Shown here in pieces: positions 11,334-24,467 of a DNA stretch of 64,000 bases. Source of the DNA: Monilinia fructicola (lineage: Eukaryota > Ascomycota > Leotiomycetes > Helotiales > Sclerotiniaceae); NCBI GenBank assembly GCA_008692225.1, contig VICG01000001.1:1786501-1850500 (forward strand), in the 5' to 3' direction. Below the pieces are notes generated by a model that was given only the letters and a program-made list of their open reading frames with translations, did not search any database and had not been told where the DNA came from. Positions within the stretch are counted from its first letter, which is position 1, and the number at the start of each line of letters is the position of its first letter. A program made the position numbers and the translations under genes.

Positions 11334-13008
11334 TCACGCATGTGATATTTCTAACATTTTCTCAGAGAGCTCGCCCTCGGTTCCTTTCTTTGAACCTTCC
11401 ATAACACTTGGTTTTTCTCCGGAAATTTTTGTACGCCCTGCCCCTGTAGCCATTTCTTCAACCGTTTCTTCCCCATCTGCCTCGTCTCGTATCTTGTAGA
11501 TGATAACTGGCGCCGCGATCACCAATGAAACAGCGAGAAGAATCCAGCAAATTAACAATTCGTTCATTGCAGAAAGATTCGAATTGTTTATGCGGTAACT
11601 GATGGCACCACCTGCAGACTGGATGCCTTTGTAGAAGCCGATGTAGATTGATGCTGTTCGAGTATCACTCGTAAATTTACCCAAAATCCTAAAATACATC
11701 AGCCAATACTTATTTTCATACATCTAACTCAAGGCTCACCAATATATACAATTCTGCCATATCGCATTGAAAATTCCGTAGGCCATATATAAGAACATTG
11801 GTTCAAAGTAATTTGCACTTTCAAAGTCCAATTTCTGGTCCTCGGCGATACCAGATTCTTGATGATAATTCCCTTTTTGCCACATATATCCGCCTGTCCA
11901 AACCCCGAAAGTTAGAAGGACGAGTCCGGTGACAAGTCCTTTCGCTCGACTGGACCGTCTCAAACGATCATTGTCCAAGGTATGCCCTACAACTAATGCA
12001 CCCAGAATCTCTGCTAGCCAATAAAGAAAGTTATTCAAAGCTCTGCTGCGAATGTTGAATGTTCTGAGATTAAATGTGTTGAATTGGTATGGATAGCACC
12101 AATTTGACGTAAGGAACATGGGAAAGAGTAGAATGATGAAATAGTCCTTGCGGATCAGTTTGCAAAAATGCATAACTTCATCTTGCCAGTCTTTTCCGAC
12201 TGTTGCTGCGAGGTGAACAGGAGATCCGTCTTCTCTTCTGACATTTTTCGGTTGGCATAAACAAAGAGATAATGCCGTCCCAGCAAACATTAGCGCAACG
12301 ATGGTGATATATGTATTGTCAGAAGCAACATTGCTGACTCTTACTTGCAGTTCTTGACAAAGCGTGACCTTCGGACAAATTGTCAGGTTGATATTCGGAT
12401 AGATGAATGATTTCACTCACAAGACTTCCTATTGCAGCGCCACTGTTGAATATAGCCCAGAACCAAGCAGTAGAACGTCCTTTCTGCTCATCAGAAGGAT
12501 AAGATATTAACATGGCGCCTTGTGCTGCCCAGAAGGGGCCTGCGCATACCCCCAATAAGGCCCCCCCAAAAATCAGGAAGCCTCGATTCTCAATGTGTTT
12601 ATAAGCGAGGAAACTTCCGGCATAAACAAAATATGATATGCCACCGACAAACAGTGATGACTTCGGCCCAAACACGTTGACGATGAAACCGGCGACGAAC
12701 CCCACGATTGAAAAACAAGCGTAGAGAGCGATGTTTGACTCATTCGCTGGACCAGGAGCCACCAATCCAGCTCCACCGAGCCCATTAAGGGCATTGAACA
12801 TGCCAGGACATAAGAGACAGATGATTGCAACTATGAATAGCTGAACGGATGGCGAGGTAATTGGAGGAAATTGTAAGAAACCGAATTGCAAAGAACGACG
12901 TATTGTAGGAGGTTCACCTGATAGACAAGGTGTGTCTATGTAAATCGAGGTAGTACTATGCTCATTACTAGGTCTACTTGTGGTCTGAGATCGCGTGACA
13001 CCCATCAT
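11334..13008 (-). CDS. UNC93-like major facilitator protein, 523 aa
   Basis: Three exons, 12421-13008, 11740-12368 and 11334-11688, joined through introns of 52 and 51 bases (GTGAGT...CGAAG and GTGAGC...TTTTAG), give a continuous frame of 523 codons. The product is a polytopic membrane protein of the fungal UNC93-like (DUF895) MFS family. The hydrophilic N-terminus runs to about residue 50. Hydrophobic segments follow, with the family's GLGGAGL and FWAAQGAMLISYP stretches, GAAIGSLV, the loop PVHLAATVGKDWQDEV and IYIGFYKGIQSAGGAISYRI near the end. The tail is charged, Glu-rich and cytosolic. Its transport substrate is unknown. The start is the first of two adjacent Met codons. The next gene, a glycosyltransferase at 14851, is divergent. 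The assignment is firm at family level only. Confidence 0.88.
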
Positions 13009-13128
13009 TCAGAATCGATAATCTAACACAATGACGAAGAGGTTGGTGTTTTGGGGAAAGTTCAAGATGAGGAAAGAGAACAGCACTAGGTTCCCATGAT
13101 CCGACTATATCAAGATAGAATATAACAA

Positions 13129-13815
13129 TCATCTCCCTTCGCACTTGCCTTGGAGTTTTAACAGGGATATGCGGTAAGTGGAGACACAAGTGTAGTCCAT
13201 CAGCAGGCGAGTAGGAATTGTATTTGCACACGTCAGTCGGATGAGAGTACAGTAGGATATAAAGCTCAGACCGGAAAGCTCATTTTCTATCATGTTGCAT
13301 ATAACGCTGCAGAATATCTGCGGGTTACCCCAGAGTAAGCGGAAGTAACGGATCGGCCGTTGAACATCGTCACAATCGCTGTTCCACTGGGGACAGTCTT
13401 GCAACACCAAAATATGATATTGGCCCCCACCATCCGAGCATCGCGTCCTTGTCATGTTGAAAATTTATTATGAAGGTCCACCATAACCAGAAGTTCGTAG
13501 GGAGATTGAGGGAAAGCATAACGCGAGGCCGAATACCTGGTAGACAGAAGAAAGAGCGAGGTTGAGATGCAACGTTAAGAACATTGCACGTGATAAGAAT
13601 AAGGTCAAAGTAGTCCCCAAAACAATTTCACCCGGATTGCTATCTATTATGTTAGGATCGAGACAACACAACATCCCGACGGTTATATGGCTTAAGGTCT
13701 TACATGAAGAGATTAACAGCCGTTCTCTGATGTGATTTGATGATATGTGACCGGGCTCGAATGCCTTCTCCCCGTTCCATATGTACATGCATCTATTGAT
13801 CGTTTGAGCGGCCAT
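13129..13815 (-). pseudogene. unidentified minus-strand coding relic, possibly membrane acyltransferase-like
   Basis: Two neighbouring minus-strand frames (13468-13815 and 13129-13455) look protein-like but are in different frames with stops between them. The first has hydrophobic stretches (SHITVGMLCCLDP, LFLSRAMFLTLHLNLALSSVYQ). The second has an aromatic, basic part (RPIRYFRLLWG). The layout faintly recalls fungal wax-synthase-like membrane acyltransferases, but I cannot confirm this. It lies directly upstream of the UNC93-like gene on the same strand. It could be an intron-containing gene, a relic or a chance arrangement. Confidence 0.2.
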
Positions 13816-14850
13816 CAGCTCGACTTAGATTAATCGTCAGTGCTTGAATACGGAGAGGCCCATTTATTCTTTAACTTCGACAGAACAACTAGGCTTTCTT
13901 CCCCTCTCTATAAAACGCCCTCGTAGTCAAATTGACTTAAATTGAAATTTACTGGACGCATAGGCTGTCTGCATTCTTGGGTGACACCATTGTGCGGGGT
14001 GGATCGAAAGAAGGCACGTTGTGCTTCACCATACGAATCCACCTCTCATACCCAGATACCTCGCACATATCGTATGCTGTGTAACACAGGTGGGCTCTAT
14101 AATGATTGCACATGGGTGTCCGTGTATGGCGTATGGCACGTGTAGGAAGGTATGTAGGCCCCGTCAACTCGGTTTCCGACCGTTTGTCATGTGGGAAGTT
14201 ATACCATCTCATTTTATGGCCACTGGTCATATATCTTCGAGGTACATTGCCAAGAGATCAGCTTTTAGTAAGGCATGCTCTCGATTGTTCCTGCATGGCA
14301 CGTATCTCCATCATCGTAGACCGTCCTAATCGCCCCCTTATGGAAATTGCGGCATCAGATTCATGAACAGATATTTGAAGGTGGAGCTGATTGAAAGCAA
14401 CCAGCGTTGCAGGTAATAGTCATTCCAAGTGATACCTTTAGTCTTTATGCCATAACTTCTTCTTTTGATCGGTCGCATTACTTGATTTTGCCAGAAGCAG
14501 CGTCCGGAAATGTATTGTTAATTCCCGCCCCACCATGTGTGGTTACTTCATCGGAGCATGAGAGATGGCAGCTCAATACTTTGTTGAAATGAGTCTTGCT
14601 ATCGGATTCGACAACGCGCATCTCTTGGTGGCGCAATAACCCTGAACGCCTCCTTCATCCTCATCTTCCATACCTCCTCAGCAAAGAGGAGATTGGTGTT
14701 CCGGGTGCTTTTGAGGAATTCCGGGGCTTGCAACTATCACTATTGATTTCACCTTCAGTTATCTTCTTTTATCATATAACTTGAGTCACATCCTCCGTAT
14801 CTCAGACTTGCTCTACACCATTCCACAGATCTTGTACTTTACCATAATAC
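13816..14850. other. intergenic between divergent genes
   Basis: Several overlapping short frames in both strands around 13940-14370 carry no recognisable domain and have many Cys, His and Arg residues, typical of random frames. The promoter of the glycosyltransferase presumably lies in the last few hundred bases. Confidence 0.45.
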
Positions 14851-16248
14851 TTGAAGACTACCTCCCTTGGCCCCCAATTTCTTTCAATGGCGATTATAAA
14901 AATCTCCCTCGTTAGCAAAATGCTTCCAGCCATTCTCGTCTTGAATGACCGTTATTATTCGGGTTCCACCAACTCCCCTGCGAGAGTTGGAGCAACTGCT
15001 TTTGCGTTACAAGTAGTACGAGTTTTAGAAGACGCGGGGTTGTTTGGCGGGGTGATTCTCTATGATCGTCAGGATCATCTGGCGGCGCCCATTGTAAAGC
15101 TTGTGACAAGGGACTTAACACCATGCGTGAAGTTGTCTTTCAACTTTGGAATGAGCATTGTACAAGTTCGGTATGCGTTATACGCTGCCACACTCCTACT
15201 CGCGGCAAAATTCTCGGACAGTCTACCGCCAATGCTTTACTACCAAACCGACACGCTTCTCAAATATCATCCAAAGCGTTTACCTTACTGTGTCACCCAT
15301 CATGGCCCTTTCTACGGTGACTTTACTCGTCACTTCACGAGAGACCTGGCTGCTATAGCATATGGCTCTGAGGATAAGGCTTCTCATCTGGAAGCAACCC
15401 AGGAGGAAGGCCTACGACATCTAAAAGCTTGCGATCGTGCCTATGTTCTACAGCATTCTAACAAACAAGGCGAATATCTCATAGAACGAGGCATCGATCC
15501 AGCCCGAATTCGAGCCCTTAATCCACCAATCCACTCGATGCGTATCTATCACCACCACCACAAAGCCGCAAGTATCGAAGCACTTACATCCTTTTCATCA
15601 AGCAAAAGGATTCTCATCTTCACTGCAGTTGCCCGTCTAGACTATTTCAAAAACATAGAACTATTGGTAGACTCGACAGTTTCACTCCTCAATCGCGGTA
15701 GATTTGTACGGCTATTGATAGTAGGCGGCGAAGGCACCTCGGATATAGCATTTGCTAAATTAATTTCCCGGGTCCCACAAAAGTACAACGCTCATGTCAA
15801 AATCACTTGTAAAATCCCGAAAGACGACATGTATGCGCTCTTCGATCATGTACAAGCGCATGGAATATTCGTTTGTACATCACGCTATGAGACTCTTGGG
15901 ATCACCCCACTTGAGGCAGCCCTGAGCGGTGTGACCACACTGATGCCTGACTGCAATCTCGTCGAAGCCTCTCGTTATTTCCCTTCAAGCAACCGCTTCG
16001 ATCTTACAGTATCCGGACTTTCGCAAGTATTGGAAGGATTTCTTCAGCAGGAACTAGGTATTGCTGGACATGAGCTGCAGCAGTTCATCAACAGTTCGAT
16101 CTCAGAGGATAGATTCGTATGCGATCTGCTGACGGCGTGGTCTGAGTTTTCTCAGCATGCTCTCAAAATTTTAGCAACTTCAGACGTTACCCCATACAAT
16201 AAATCCACTCGAACATTAAAGATCAGGGATCGAAGATATTCCATGTAG
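14851..16248 (+). CDS. GT4-type (GT-B fold) glycosyltransferase, 465 aa
   Basis: A single-exon gene of 465 codons; an ATG at 14887 (MAIIKISLV) is an alternative start. The C-terminal half has the signature of retaining GT4 glycosyltransferases: VARLDYFKNIELLV (RLDxxKN-type, about residues 265-280), LLIVGGEG (about 292), then SRYETLGITPLEAALSG (about 350-366) with the E-x7-E motif (E of YET and E of LEA) that contacts the nucleotide-sugar donor. The N-terminal half contains a short start-like GGVILYDRQ segment and CVTHHGPFYGDF, a donor/acceptor-loop feature of the family. No signal peptide is clear, so it is probably cytosolic. Acceptor and sugar are unknown. A bacterial-like family in a fungus can reflect transfer, but nothing in base use here settles that. 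Confidence 0.85.
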   Translation: MKTTSLGPQFLSMAIIKISLVSKMLPAILVLNDRYYSGSTNSPARVGATAFALQVVRVLEDAGLFGGVILYDRQDHLAAPIVKLVTRDLTPCVKLSFNFGMSIVQVRYALYAATLLLAAKFSDSLPPMLYYQTDTLLKYHPKRLPYCVTHHGPFYGDFTRHFTRDLAAIAYGSEDKASHLEATQEEGLRHLKACDRAYVLQHSNKQGEYLIERGIDPARIRALNPPIHSMRIYHHHHKAASIEALTSFSSSKRILIFTAVARLDYFKNIELLVDSTVSLLNRGRFVRLLIVGGEGTSDIAFAKLISRVPQKYNAHVKITCKIPKDDMYALFDHVQAHGIFVCTSRYETLGITPLEAALSGVTTLMPDCNLVEASRYFPSSNRFDLTVSGLSQVLEGFLQQELGIAGHELQQFINSSISEDRFVCDLLTAWSEFSQHALKILATSDVTPYNKSTRTLKIRDRRYSM

Positions 16249-17090
16249 CTTCTCCAATGTATCTTGTTTTTGTTCCTAGCCAGAGTTTGAAAAAAGCGTG
16301 TTTGGGTTCTCTTGTTAGTGTTTCTGTATGACATAGCAGGAATGGCAATGATAATATATGCTTTCTTGCTCAAGCCATCATCTTAAAGTTTTTCGTTTTT
16401 CTAAGTGATTGCCTCATTTCTGATTTTCCGTGAGCATCACGCTTTGAACGTGTAGACCAGAACTTTACATAGCAACCCAATATCTACCATGGTTCAGATG
16501 TCATTCCTCCCTCAGAAGTTACACGAACATGGGTCTTCCAACTTCAACGTAGGTAAGAAAAAGATAGGGATTGCATCACGATCACCAAGCTTCGTGTTAT
16601 AGGATGCTCAAGCTTTAGTCGTAGTGAATGTAGTGGTATAGATGAAAGCTCTAATAGAGCTAAAGCTAAGAGCCAACTGAGCGGAAAAGAAGCTGTATAT
16701 GCATTTTTACTGGCTATCTTGGAGAGAGTTGTGAGAATAGAAACAAGTTCACTCCTAGCTCTTATAAGATTCTTCGGAGAGTTTGATTAGTGTCGAGAAA
16801 AGTGTTGCTAACTTGAAGCCATTGGTAAGGCTTCTGAAATATGTCGAAGACTAAATGATTTGGTGATCCTGGTTTTCGGATAAAAGTTATTCCAGTATCG
16901 GAGCTTTTCGACATGTAATTGGCTTTCATTGGCTGTAGTATTCTTTGTGATCCCAGTCCGGCAACTACTGTGAAGGCCGCTAGTGAAGTGCACCCGTAGA
17001 CGCGTTCCTAGCTCTTTGTTCATTGCATGTTAACATTGAAGTGGGAATAAACATGAAATTCTGCCCTCGTCAACGACATAGGTGAGAACC
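16249..17090. other. intergenic, no gene seen
   Basis: Spacer of about 840 bases leading into the hir1 promoter. Short frames only. Confidence 0.5.
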
Positions 17091-20000
17091 ATGAAATTCA
17101 TAAAGCCAGCTTGGCTTTCTCATAGTGGTTCGTTCAATTTTTCTATCTTCAAATTAATCTGATTAAGTTCCGCTTCGTCGTGTCATTTTCTTGAGGTCGC
17201 GTTTGGCTGGCTAACTTTTGCGCACAATGCGCCTCGACATTTAGGAGAACAAAAAGACCACGAGGTCTATAGTCTTCATGTATCGCCCGATGGCAAAAGA
17301 TTAGCAACAGCTGCTGGAGGTAGGGAGGAATATCCAAATCCAACATTGAATGCTCTAGAAGCATTGCTGAATATTGAAAATAGATGGCCATGTCAGAATC
17401 TGGTCCACAGAGGCCATTCTCGAGGCCGCTCTGCCAAATCCTCCTGCAAAACCAACCCAATTATGTCATATGAGCTATCATTCAGGCACTATTCATACCG
17501 TTCGATTTTCCCCGAATGGACGATGGCTGGCCTCTGGGGCAGACGACAAGATTATTTGTATTTATCAATTGGATACACAACCAGCAGCCCATTCTGCATC
17601 TTTTGGTATTTTCGAGCGTCAATCCTGCGGGTAAGGAACAATATGTGCTGACAAGTAATAGGGACAAATGAACCACCACCTGTAGAGAATTGGAAAATTG
17701 TCAAGCGTCTCATCGGGCACGATAGCGATGTACAAGATCTTGGTTGGTCTTACGATTCTTCGATTATGGTATCCGTAGGGCTGGATTCGAAAATTGTTGT
17801 ATGGTCAGGGCATACTTTCGAGAAACTCAAGACTCTTTCGGTTCATCAAAGCCATGTCAAAGGAATTACATTCGACCCCGCAAACAAGTACTTTGCGACT
17901 GCTAGTGATGATCGAACAATTAAGCTCTTCCGATTCAACTCGCCGCCACCTAATGCTACTGCTTATGAGTGTATGAACAATTTTACTTTTGAACACTCAA
18001 TTGCGGCACCCTTTGCTTCCTCGCCTCTTACAACATACTTCCGGCGGTGCTCTTGGTCCCCAGATGGTAATCACATAGCGGCGGCGAACGCGGTAAATGG
18101 GCCTGTAAGCTCAGTTGCAATCGTTAATCGCGGGGCTTGGGATAGCGAAATCAATCTAATTGGTCACGAGGGTCCGACAGAGGTTTGCACATTCTCGCCA
18201 CGTCTGTTTAGCAAAACAGAGTTCAGTCCCGAAAATACGGATCAAAATGGATATAGCACACAGCCTCTGGTCACGGTCATTGCATGCGCTGGCCAGGATA
18301 AAAGCTTGAGCATCTGGAATACTAGTAGCTCTCGGCCATTGCTCATTTGTCAACAGTTGGCTGGAAAGTCAATTTCTGATCTTGCCTGGTCACCGGACGG
18401 ACTTTCTCTCTTCGTCGCGAGCTTGGATGGGACTATAATTGCAGCACAGTTTCTCAAAGGCGAGCTAGGGTATATTGCACCAATGACGGAAAACGAAAAG
18501 GCTTTGAACAAATTTGGTGGCAATCGCAAAGGCGCTGGTGTTGTTGAAGATGTAGCATCGATACACTTAGAAGAGATAAGCAGAGCTGATGAACGTCAAA
18601 AGACAGAAGGGAAGATGAGTGCCCTTATGGGAGGTTCCGGTCCTGTTTTGGCCAACAATGACAACCCGTCTTCAACACCGATGACTGGTGTTATCAATGC
18701 TCCTAATGTGAATACCAAGAATGGTCAAGCGCCAGAGACTCAACCCCAAAATCCAGCGGACCCCACCGCTCAAAAGGTTGATGCTTTGAAACAACGAGTT
18801 ACGATTACAAAAGAGGGTAAGAAGCGTGTTGCGCCACTACTCGTCTCCGCATCAAGCACAGGATTGTCATCTCTACCACAATCTCAGCTCATGGCGTCGA
18901 ATTCCAATAACGCACAAAATGATGCCCCAGTGTCGATACTAGATTTATCTAAACCTTTCGAAGGACTCCCAAGAGGTGGTCTTGCGGCTATGCTCCTAGG
19001 CAACAAGCGGAAGGCAATTGCTATGGAAGGCGATGAAGATGATGACGATGACGAGTATCCCAACAAGCGAGCAGCGCCAGGTGTTGGACCTATTCCCATT
19101 GTGATCAATGGGGTCAGTGGACTGGAGAATGCTTCACCATTGCCACCCCTAAACGGAGTTGTTCCAACACCCGAATTCATTCGTCCAGCTGTTGTTAATC
19201 CATCGCTTTCAATTAGTCAAGTACGTTTAGCAGTACCAAAAATTAGGTCTCATGTCGTCAGATCTCTCGACCGTGGCAATCTATCATCATCAAATAGTAA
19301 TGGAGGTGGGGGACCTGATGAGGGTACAAAATTATCCGAGGATGTCATACTCGAAGCTCGGAATCCAACTGTGGTGGTACCTGTTCAGGTCAAGGACCCG
19401 TCCCGAATTAGTGCCACTAAGCGAGGTATCACATTATGGCAAGACTTTCTTCCAAGAGCTGTCATATTAGTTACGGGCAACAAGAACTTTTGGGCGGCCG
19501 CTTGTGAAGATGGAAGCATATTTACATGGACCCCTGCAGGTCGGAGGATACTCAATGCTCTCGTGACTGAATCCCAGCCAGTCATTATTGAATGCAGAGG
19601 CTGGTGGTTACTTTGCATTACAGCTGTCGGAGTGTGTCATGTATGGAATCTTAAAACGTTGGCGTCGCCACATCCACCTGTCTCGATGGCGCCAATTCTA
19701 GAAATTGCCATGCACTCCTTGGGCACGCATACCACATTTGCCCCAGGTGTAACTTCTGCCCATCTCAACTCAACTGGACATATCATCGTTACACTGAGTA
19801 ACGGTGATGGCTATTTATACTCACCCAAGTTGTTTGTTTGGCAACGATTGTCTGAGTCATGGTGGGCTGTCGGCAGTCAATACTGGAACTCCAATGACTC
19901 CTCAATTAGCCACTTGCAATCTACGGGTGTTGGTCCCGAAAGTCGTAAAGACGGCGAGATCGATAGCTCGAACTTGTCAGCAGGGGTGATTCCTCATCTA

Positions 20001-20529
20001 GAAAGACATACTACCGGCGAAGTGCTACTCAAAGGTAGGGCCTATCATCTTCAACGACTTATTAAAACCTTGCTCTCCAAAGATGGTTTCGAAGGCTTTG
20101 AATCAGGTGTTAGTATTGCTCATCTCGAAAATCGCGTTGCTGCTGCCTTGCAACTTCAAGCCAAGGATGACTTCCGCCTCTATCTATTTATGTACGCAAA
20201 ACGTCTCGGAGCAGAGGGGCTCAAAACCAAGATTGAAGAACTATTACGCAGCATTATGGGTGGCATTTTGCAAGAAAATAGTGATATATCCAAGGCCGAG
20301 AAGGGCGAGGGGTGGATGAGTGAAGATGAAAAATTATGCGGATGGGACCGCAAAGAGCTCCTAAAAGGAGTTGTATTAATATTAGGTAACCTGTCCTCTT
20401 TTCTGGATCTATATACTGCTTCCAAAGATCAACATGCTAATATATCTCACAGGGAAATTCCGAGATTCGCAAAGACTCACGGTCCAATACGCTAAGGTGC
20501 TCGATATGGTTGATGACAACAATATTTGA
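17091..20529 (+). CDS. hir1: HIR histone chaperone subunit Hir1, 1044 aa
   Basis: WD40 subunit of the HIR/HIRA complex, which deposits H3-H4 outside replication and represses histone genes. Five exons (17091-17127, 17245-17319, 17384-17605, 17662-20385, 20453-20529) give a continuous frame of 1044 codons. The first exon is tiny and encodes the conserved HIR N-terminus MKFIKPAWLSHSG. WD repeats run to about residue 375, seen as SPDGKRLATAAGDGHVRIW, SPNGRWLASGADDKIICIY and SVGLDSKIVVWSGH. A Ser/Asn/Pro-rich linker with an acidic stretch and a basic NKRKA patch follows (about 450-560). The C-terminal Hira domain contains IECRGWWLLCITAVGVCHVW. The last exon encodes FRDSQRLTVQYAKVLDMVDD. Intron 3 was placed so that SFG joins TNEPPPVENW, the family pattern. 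It is complete, with no damage seen. Confidence 0.95.
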
Positions 20530-23269
20530 TAAAATCTCATTCATGGATGGATGGCTTCATCATAAAGGCGTTGTGGATGGAAATTGGACTTTATATGAGG
20601 GGAAATTTGAATTTGGTGTCCTCGGTCCTGGCTTGGCAGCGTGGCCTGTGTGCAAATACCGTGTAATGATTGATAATACCCTGTATGTGACTATGAAAAA
20701 CTTTGACAAAATAACTATTGCATGCTTGTTCCTGTGTGATTTGTTTTGAAAGATCCATGGATAGGTACACCTGACAGATTATGGATTCATGGATCGACAA
20801 TGTTTGGGACTAGCTAAACAGCGGGAACTAGATATTAGACTTTTAGCATGCAGATTTGTTGCACGTCTATATGGTTGCACAGGTCTAAAATAGCGGAAAG
20901 TTAATTCAGTGTGGGGTCTGTTGGCTAGTGGCGGATGATGATGATGGAATACTACGTAGTAGATGTTGTGAAGAGTGTAAAGAGATGAGAGAGAAAAAGA
21001 GATGTAATTAACTAACACATAAGGTCAGCAATATTGAGGGAAATATTGAGGTTATCAACCATGGAAAGTTTTATATGGTCTCATACGAGTTGGTATATCC
21101 TTATTAGTATATGGACGCGTGTATATATATACGTAATTATTGTTCATTAATATGATTTTATCACAGTATTTTATTTTTCAATATAGATGATTAATTGTTA
21201 TAACATGTTTTTATTGTTGGATGGAGAAACTTGCCCTTGGACGTTCGGACAATCATCCCCTTTGAGCTCCTTTAAGATTACCTAGGCGTATTTGGCTTAT
21301 GTATAGATGTAATACAAGTAGTGTCATTGTATACAGATTATTTTCTATATGCCTGAGTGACACATCATGGATAGAGGGGAGATTTTCGGTAAATCGGCCG
21401 GATAGATGTTTTGTGAAGGCATCCATGGATCTAGACTGGTGGACTCACCTTGGAAATCCAAGTGTATCCCAGCTCAGATGAAACGCAAACGATGCAATTA
21501 TTTTGATTACTTTATTATTTTTCTTTCGCCGACATTAGATGCTGCGCTTGAGGACCCCCGGTGGACTCACTTTCCGGTGTGATCGATGGGAGTTGACAAT
21601 TAGAATTATACCGGTAGGATGATGGCACCATCAGACGGTTCTTTTCTTACTTATTTACAGGATGATGACGATTCTTAACCTACATTTTTGCCTTGCATAG
21701 GGCTGATGTTCTTGGCATTGGGAATCTAAAGGAAAACACTCGTGATTCCCAGTGGTCCTGGCTACTGATTGAAGGTCATTTATACGAGAATTTAAGCTGT
21801 ACTGTACTTATGTACTGCATAGTTCATCTCAAGCCTATACTGCACAGTACAAATTGCATACCCTGTATACTGTAGCAATGCTAATATGAAATCTGTACCC
21901 ACTATCCTAATAAATATATAGTGGACTCATGGCTGTGGCTGGAAAGATTCATTACTGATAGCAGTCGAGATACAGTATCTGTCTCTCAACATTCAACCTA
22001 TCTTCCCGGACGATAAACGATTCAATCGTAACATGATGCAGTCTTGGTCTGGGGTATATAAAAGTATGTTTCTCAAAGTCTATCTCGTTAAGTGCCAACT
22101 CGAAGAAGCTTGTTTGCGGGATTATTTATCGAATCGACAGCTCGGGTAATGATTACCGACCAATTAGCGTGAAGGGATGAAATTGATCAGGGGCTGATGA
22201 GTGTTTCGAGATGCCACAACCAGGGGGTAAAGTTCTAGACTGGGATCCTGTCGATGGTCTAGGAACATTTGGGATTCTAGGGCATCGTACTTTGAAGTCA
22301 ATATGTCTTCCTCCTGTTGAGCAGCTTACGATATATCAGGTATTCCCATCGTTTAATGATCGTATCTATCATCTTTAGTCGTAATTCCAACTTTCACAAG
22401 TTCCGACTGAATTATATCTGAATTTTGATACAGCAAGCCTGCTTATCGTATAATTACAAATTCGGTCAACTAAGTTATGCTATTACATATACAGAATAGT
22501 ATTTTGGGGGTTACCAGCCTGACTTTGCTGGATACAGTATGATCTTCGGCAAAATCTAAGCAAAATCAGAAGCAAAATGATCCATATCGCTCATTATTCC
22601 AATTATGTACCTTATTTTTGGATCCCTCGTTCCAAAACGCAATAGCGTAACTCGTTGGCCGAATCATGGAGTACTGATCTTTATGGAAATAATGTTAGCG
22701 AGTAACATATATATTGATAGTATAATACTCTTATTAGCTGTGGCCCTGTGGTAAGGATAACTCGGACGGAGTCTTGCAAGAACGAGCTAAGCTTGTACCT
22801 GTCGTTCGTGGAAACAGTTCTAGGGAGTTCAAATTGTTTCCATTAAACAAAAGGATTTCAGGATTAGTTTCAAGTTCGCGCCAAAGGAGATAAGTCACTA
22901 CCGTAACTACCGAGCCCCCTACTAACATGACGCATGGCACCAGGACCTCTCCGCCACTCAGAATGTGTTTTTGTTGTATAGTGGATTCAAGTCCTTAAGT
23001 GGTGTTCGCTTTGGGAAATCACGATAGCTACGATGTCGTTAATTAGTTCACAGGGGCGTCAAGTATTGATTTATTCCGGGGTTTCTTGGAAGTACAAATT
23101 GAACTGGAAGTCTTCCATGAGAATGATTATTCGATAGCTTCAACTTGTTCTTCTTCACAAACCAACTTCTTACATTCTTTCAAACATTAGAGGCAGGGCC
23201 TGTATTCATTGCACTTTCCCTATCTCACCACATTCTTTTTTAGAACTACAACACCAAACAACCTTCACC
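20530..23269. other. large intergenic region, no gene seen
   Basis: About 2.7 kb, AT-rich in 21060-21230, with only short frames. No family, tRNA or other RNA gene was recognised. The end carries the promoter of the secreted CBM1 protein, including CACCAAACAACC just before its ATG. Confidence 0.5.
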
Positions 23270-24467
23270 ATGTCTTACAACAAATACATCTTGGCCAGCT
23301 TAATGCTGTCTGCTTCCACTGCCGTGGCCTCGAACATGAACTCATTCGTCAAGCGTGACTCTTGGGGAGCAGCTTTCTCTTTGGGACCTTCCAAGCACGA
23401 GATCATCCAGACAACTACTACCATCTATCCCGGAAAGATGCCATCTGATCAAAAGGCCTATCTCTTTGCCTGGTTGGGCATCTCAAATGGCACTGGAGAT
23501 CTAATTCAATTCTATTGTTGGCTCATACCCAGCTGGAGAAAGTGAATGTGGTGGGCAAGAAGGAGCAGATACCACTTGGTGTATCTCCTCCGAGGTCTAT
23601 GGCAGCGGATACCAATATGTCGGAGACTTAACTACCGCTGATCTTGACTACGAAAACGGTATCAAGCTCAACTATACTCTTGTCGATTCTGAAACCTACC
23701 TCTGGACACAAACCATGAGCGATGCCGTTACTGGTAAACTCCTCTCCTCCTACAACAAAACATCCGGTCCAATGACCGGATGGGGTACTGCACTCGAGTG
23801 CGACAACAACAATGGCGTATCTTGCACCGGTACCGATCAACACCAATACTACTTCGACAGCACCATTATCCTCAAGGCAGCAGACAGCACATTCAGCTCT
23901 ACCCTCGGTGCCGGCACCGGAGTAACACACACTGAAATGGAGACTGCCGATGGAGGAATCACCTGGACCATTGCCAAGATTGCCATTCCACCTATGGTAA
24001 CCAACGCCGAGACTGCTGCTGAAGTCACTCCCGGGGTCATCGCATCATCTGCCTCACCCTCTGTTGTCGCATCTTCTTCCACTGCCAGCGTTTCCCACGC
24101 TGCTGTTACTGTTCCCGCCTCAGCTACCTCAGCACCCGTCCACTCTACCAAAGTCTCCAGCTCCACCTTCGCTACATCTGTCAAGCCTTCTGCCACTGCC
24201 TCCTCCTCTTCAACAGGTACGGTTCCCCTTTACGGCAACTGCACTGGTGGAAAAACTTGCTCTGCGGGAACCTGCGTCAAGCAAAATGAGTTCTACTCCC
24301 AATGTGTTTCTGCATAGATTGACCGACTATCCAATCGCTACATGAGCTGACCGTTAGCGGCAGGTGCGAATGATGTTTCTCCTGCTTTTTCTCGACCCAC
24401 TGGGTTCTTCCGTGGCGGCAAGGGATTCGGCCGCGGACCTTTCAGGGGACACTGGGGCGGAAACTGA
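23270..24467 (+). CDS. secreted protein with C-terminal CBM1-like cellulose-binding module
   Basis: Secreted fungal protein of about 348 aa. The N-terminus (MSYNKYILASLMLSASTAVAS) is a signal peptide, followed by a KR site. The body (about residues 30-250) belongs to a fungal secreted family of unknown function that I recall only from its pattern, with Cys and Trp at TTWCISSEVYG and GWGTALECDNN. A Ser/Thr/Ala linker follows, then a short CBM1-like module with YGNCTGGKTCSAGTC and FYSQC. One base breaks the frame: TT at 23510-23511 where a single T would keep DLIQ joined to SIVGSYPAGESECGG. The simple stop is at 24317. A splice from near 24304 to an acceptor near 24356 would instead add a Gly/Arg/Phe-rich tail (GFFRGGKGFGRGPFRGHW) ending at 24467. 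That exon is uncertain. Confidence 0.7.

Noticed and set aside
13942..14366. Overlapping short frames on both strands
   Set aside because: All three frames open by chance over the same DNA, no domain, unusual Cys/His/Arg content.
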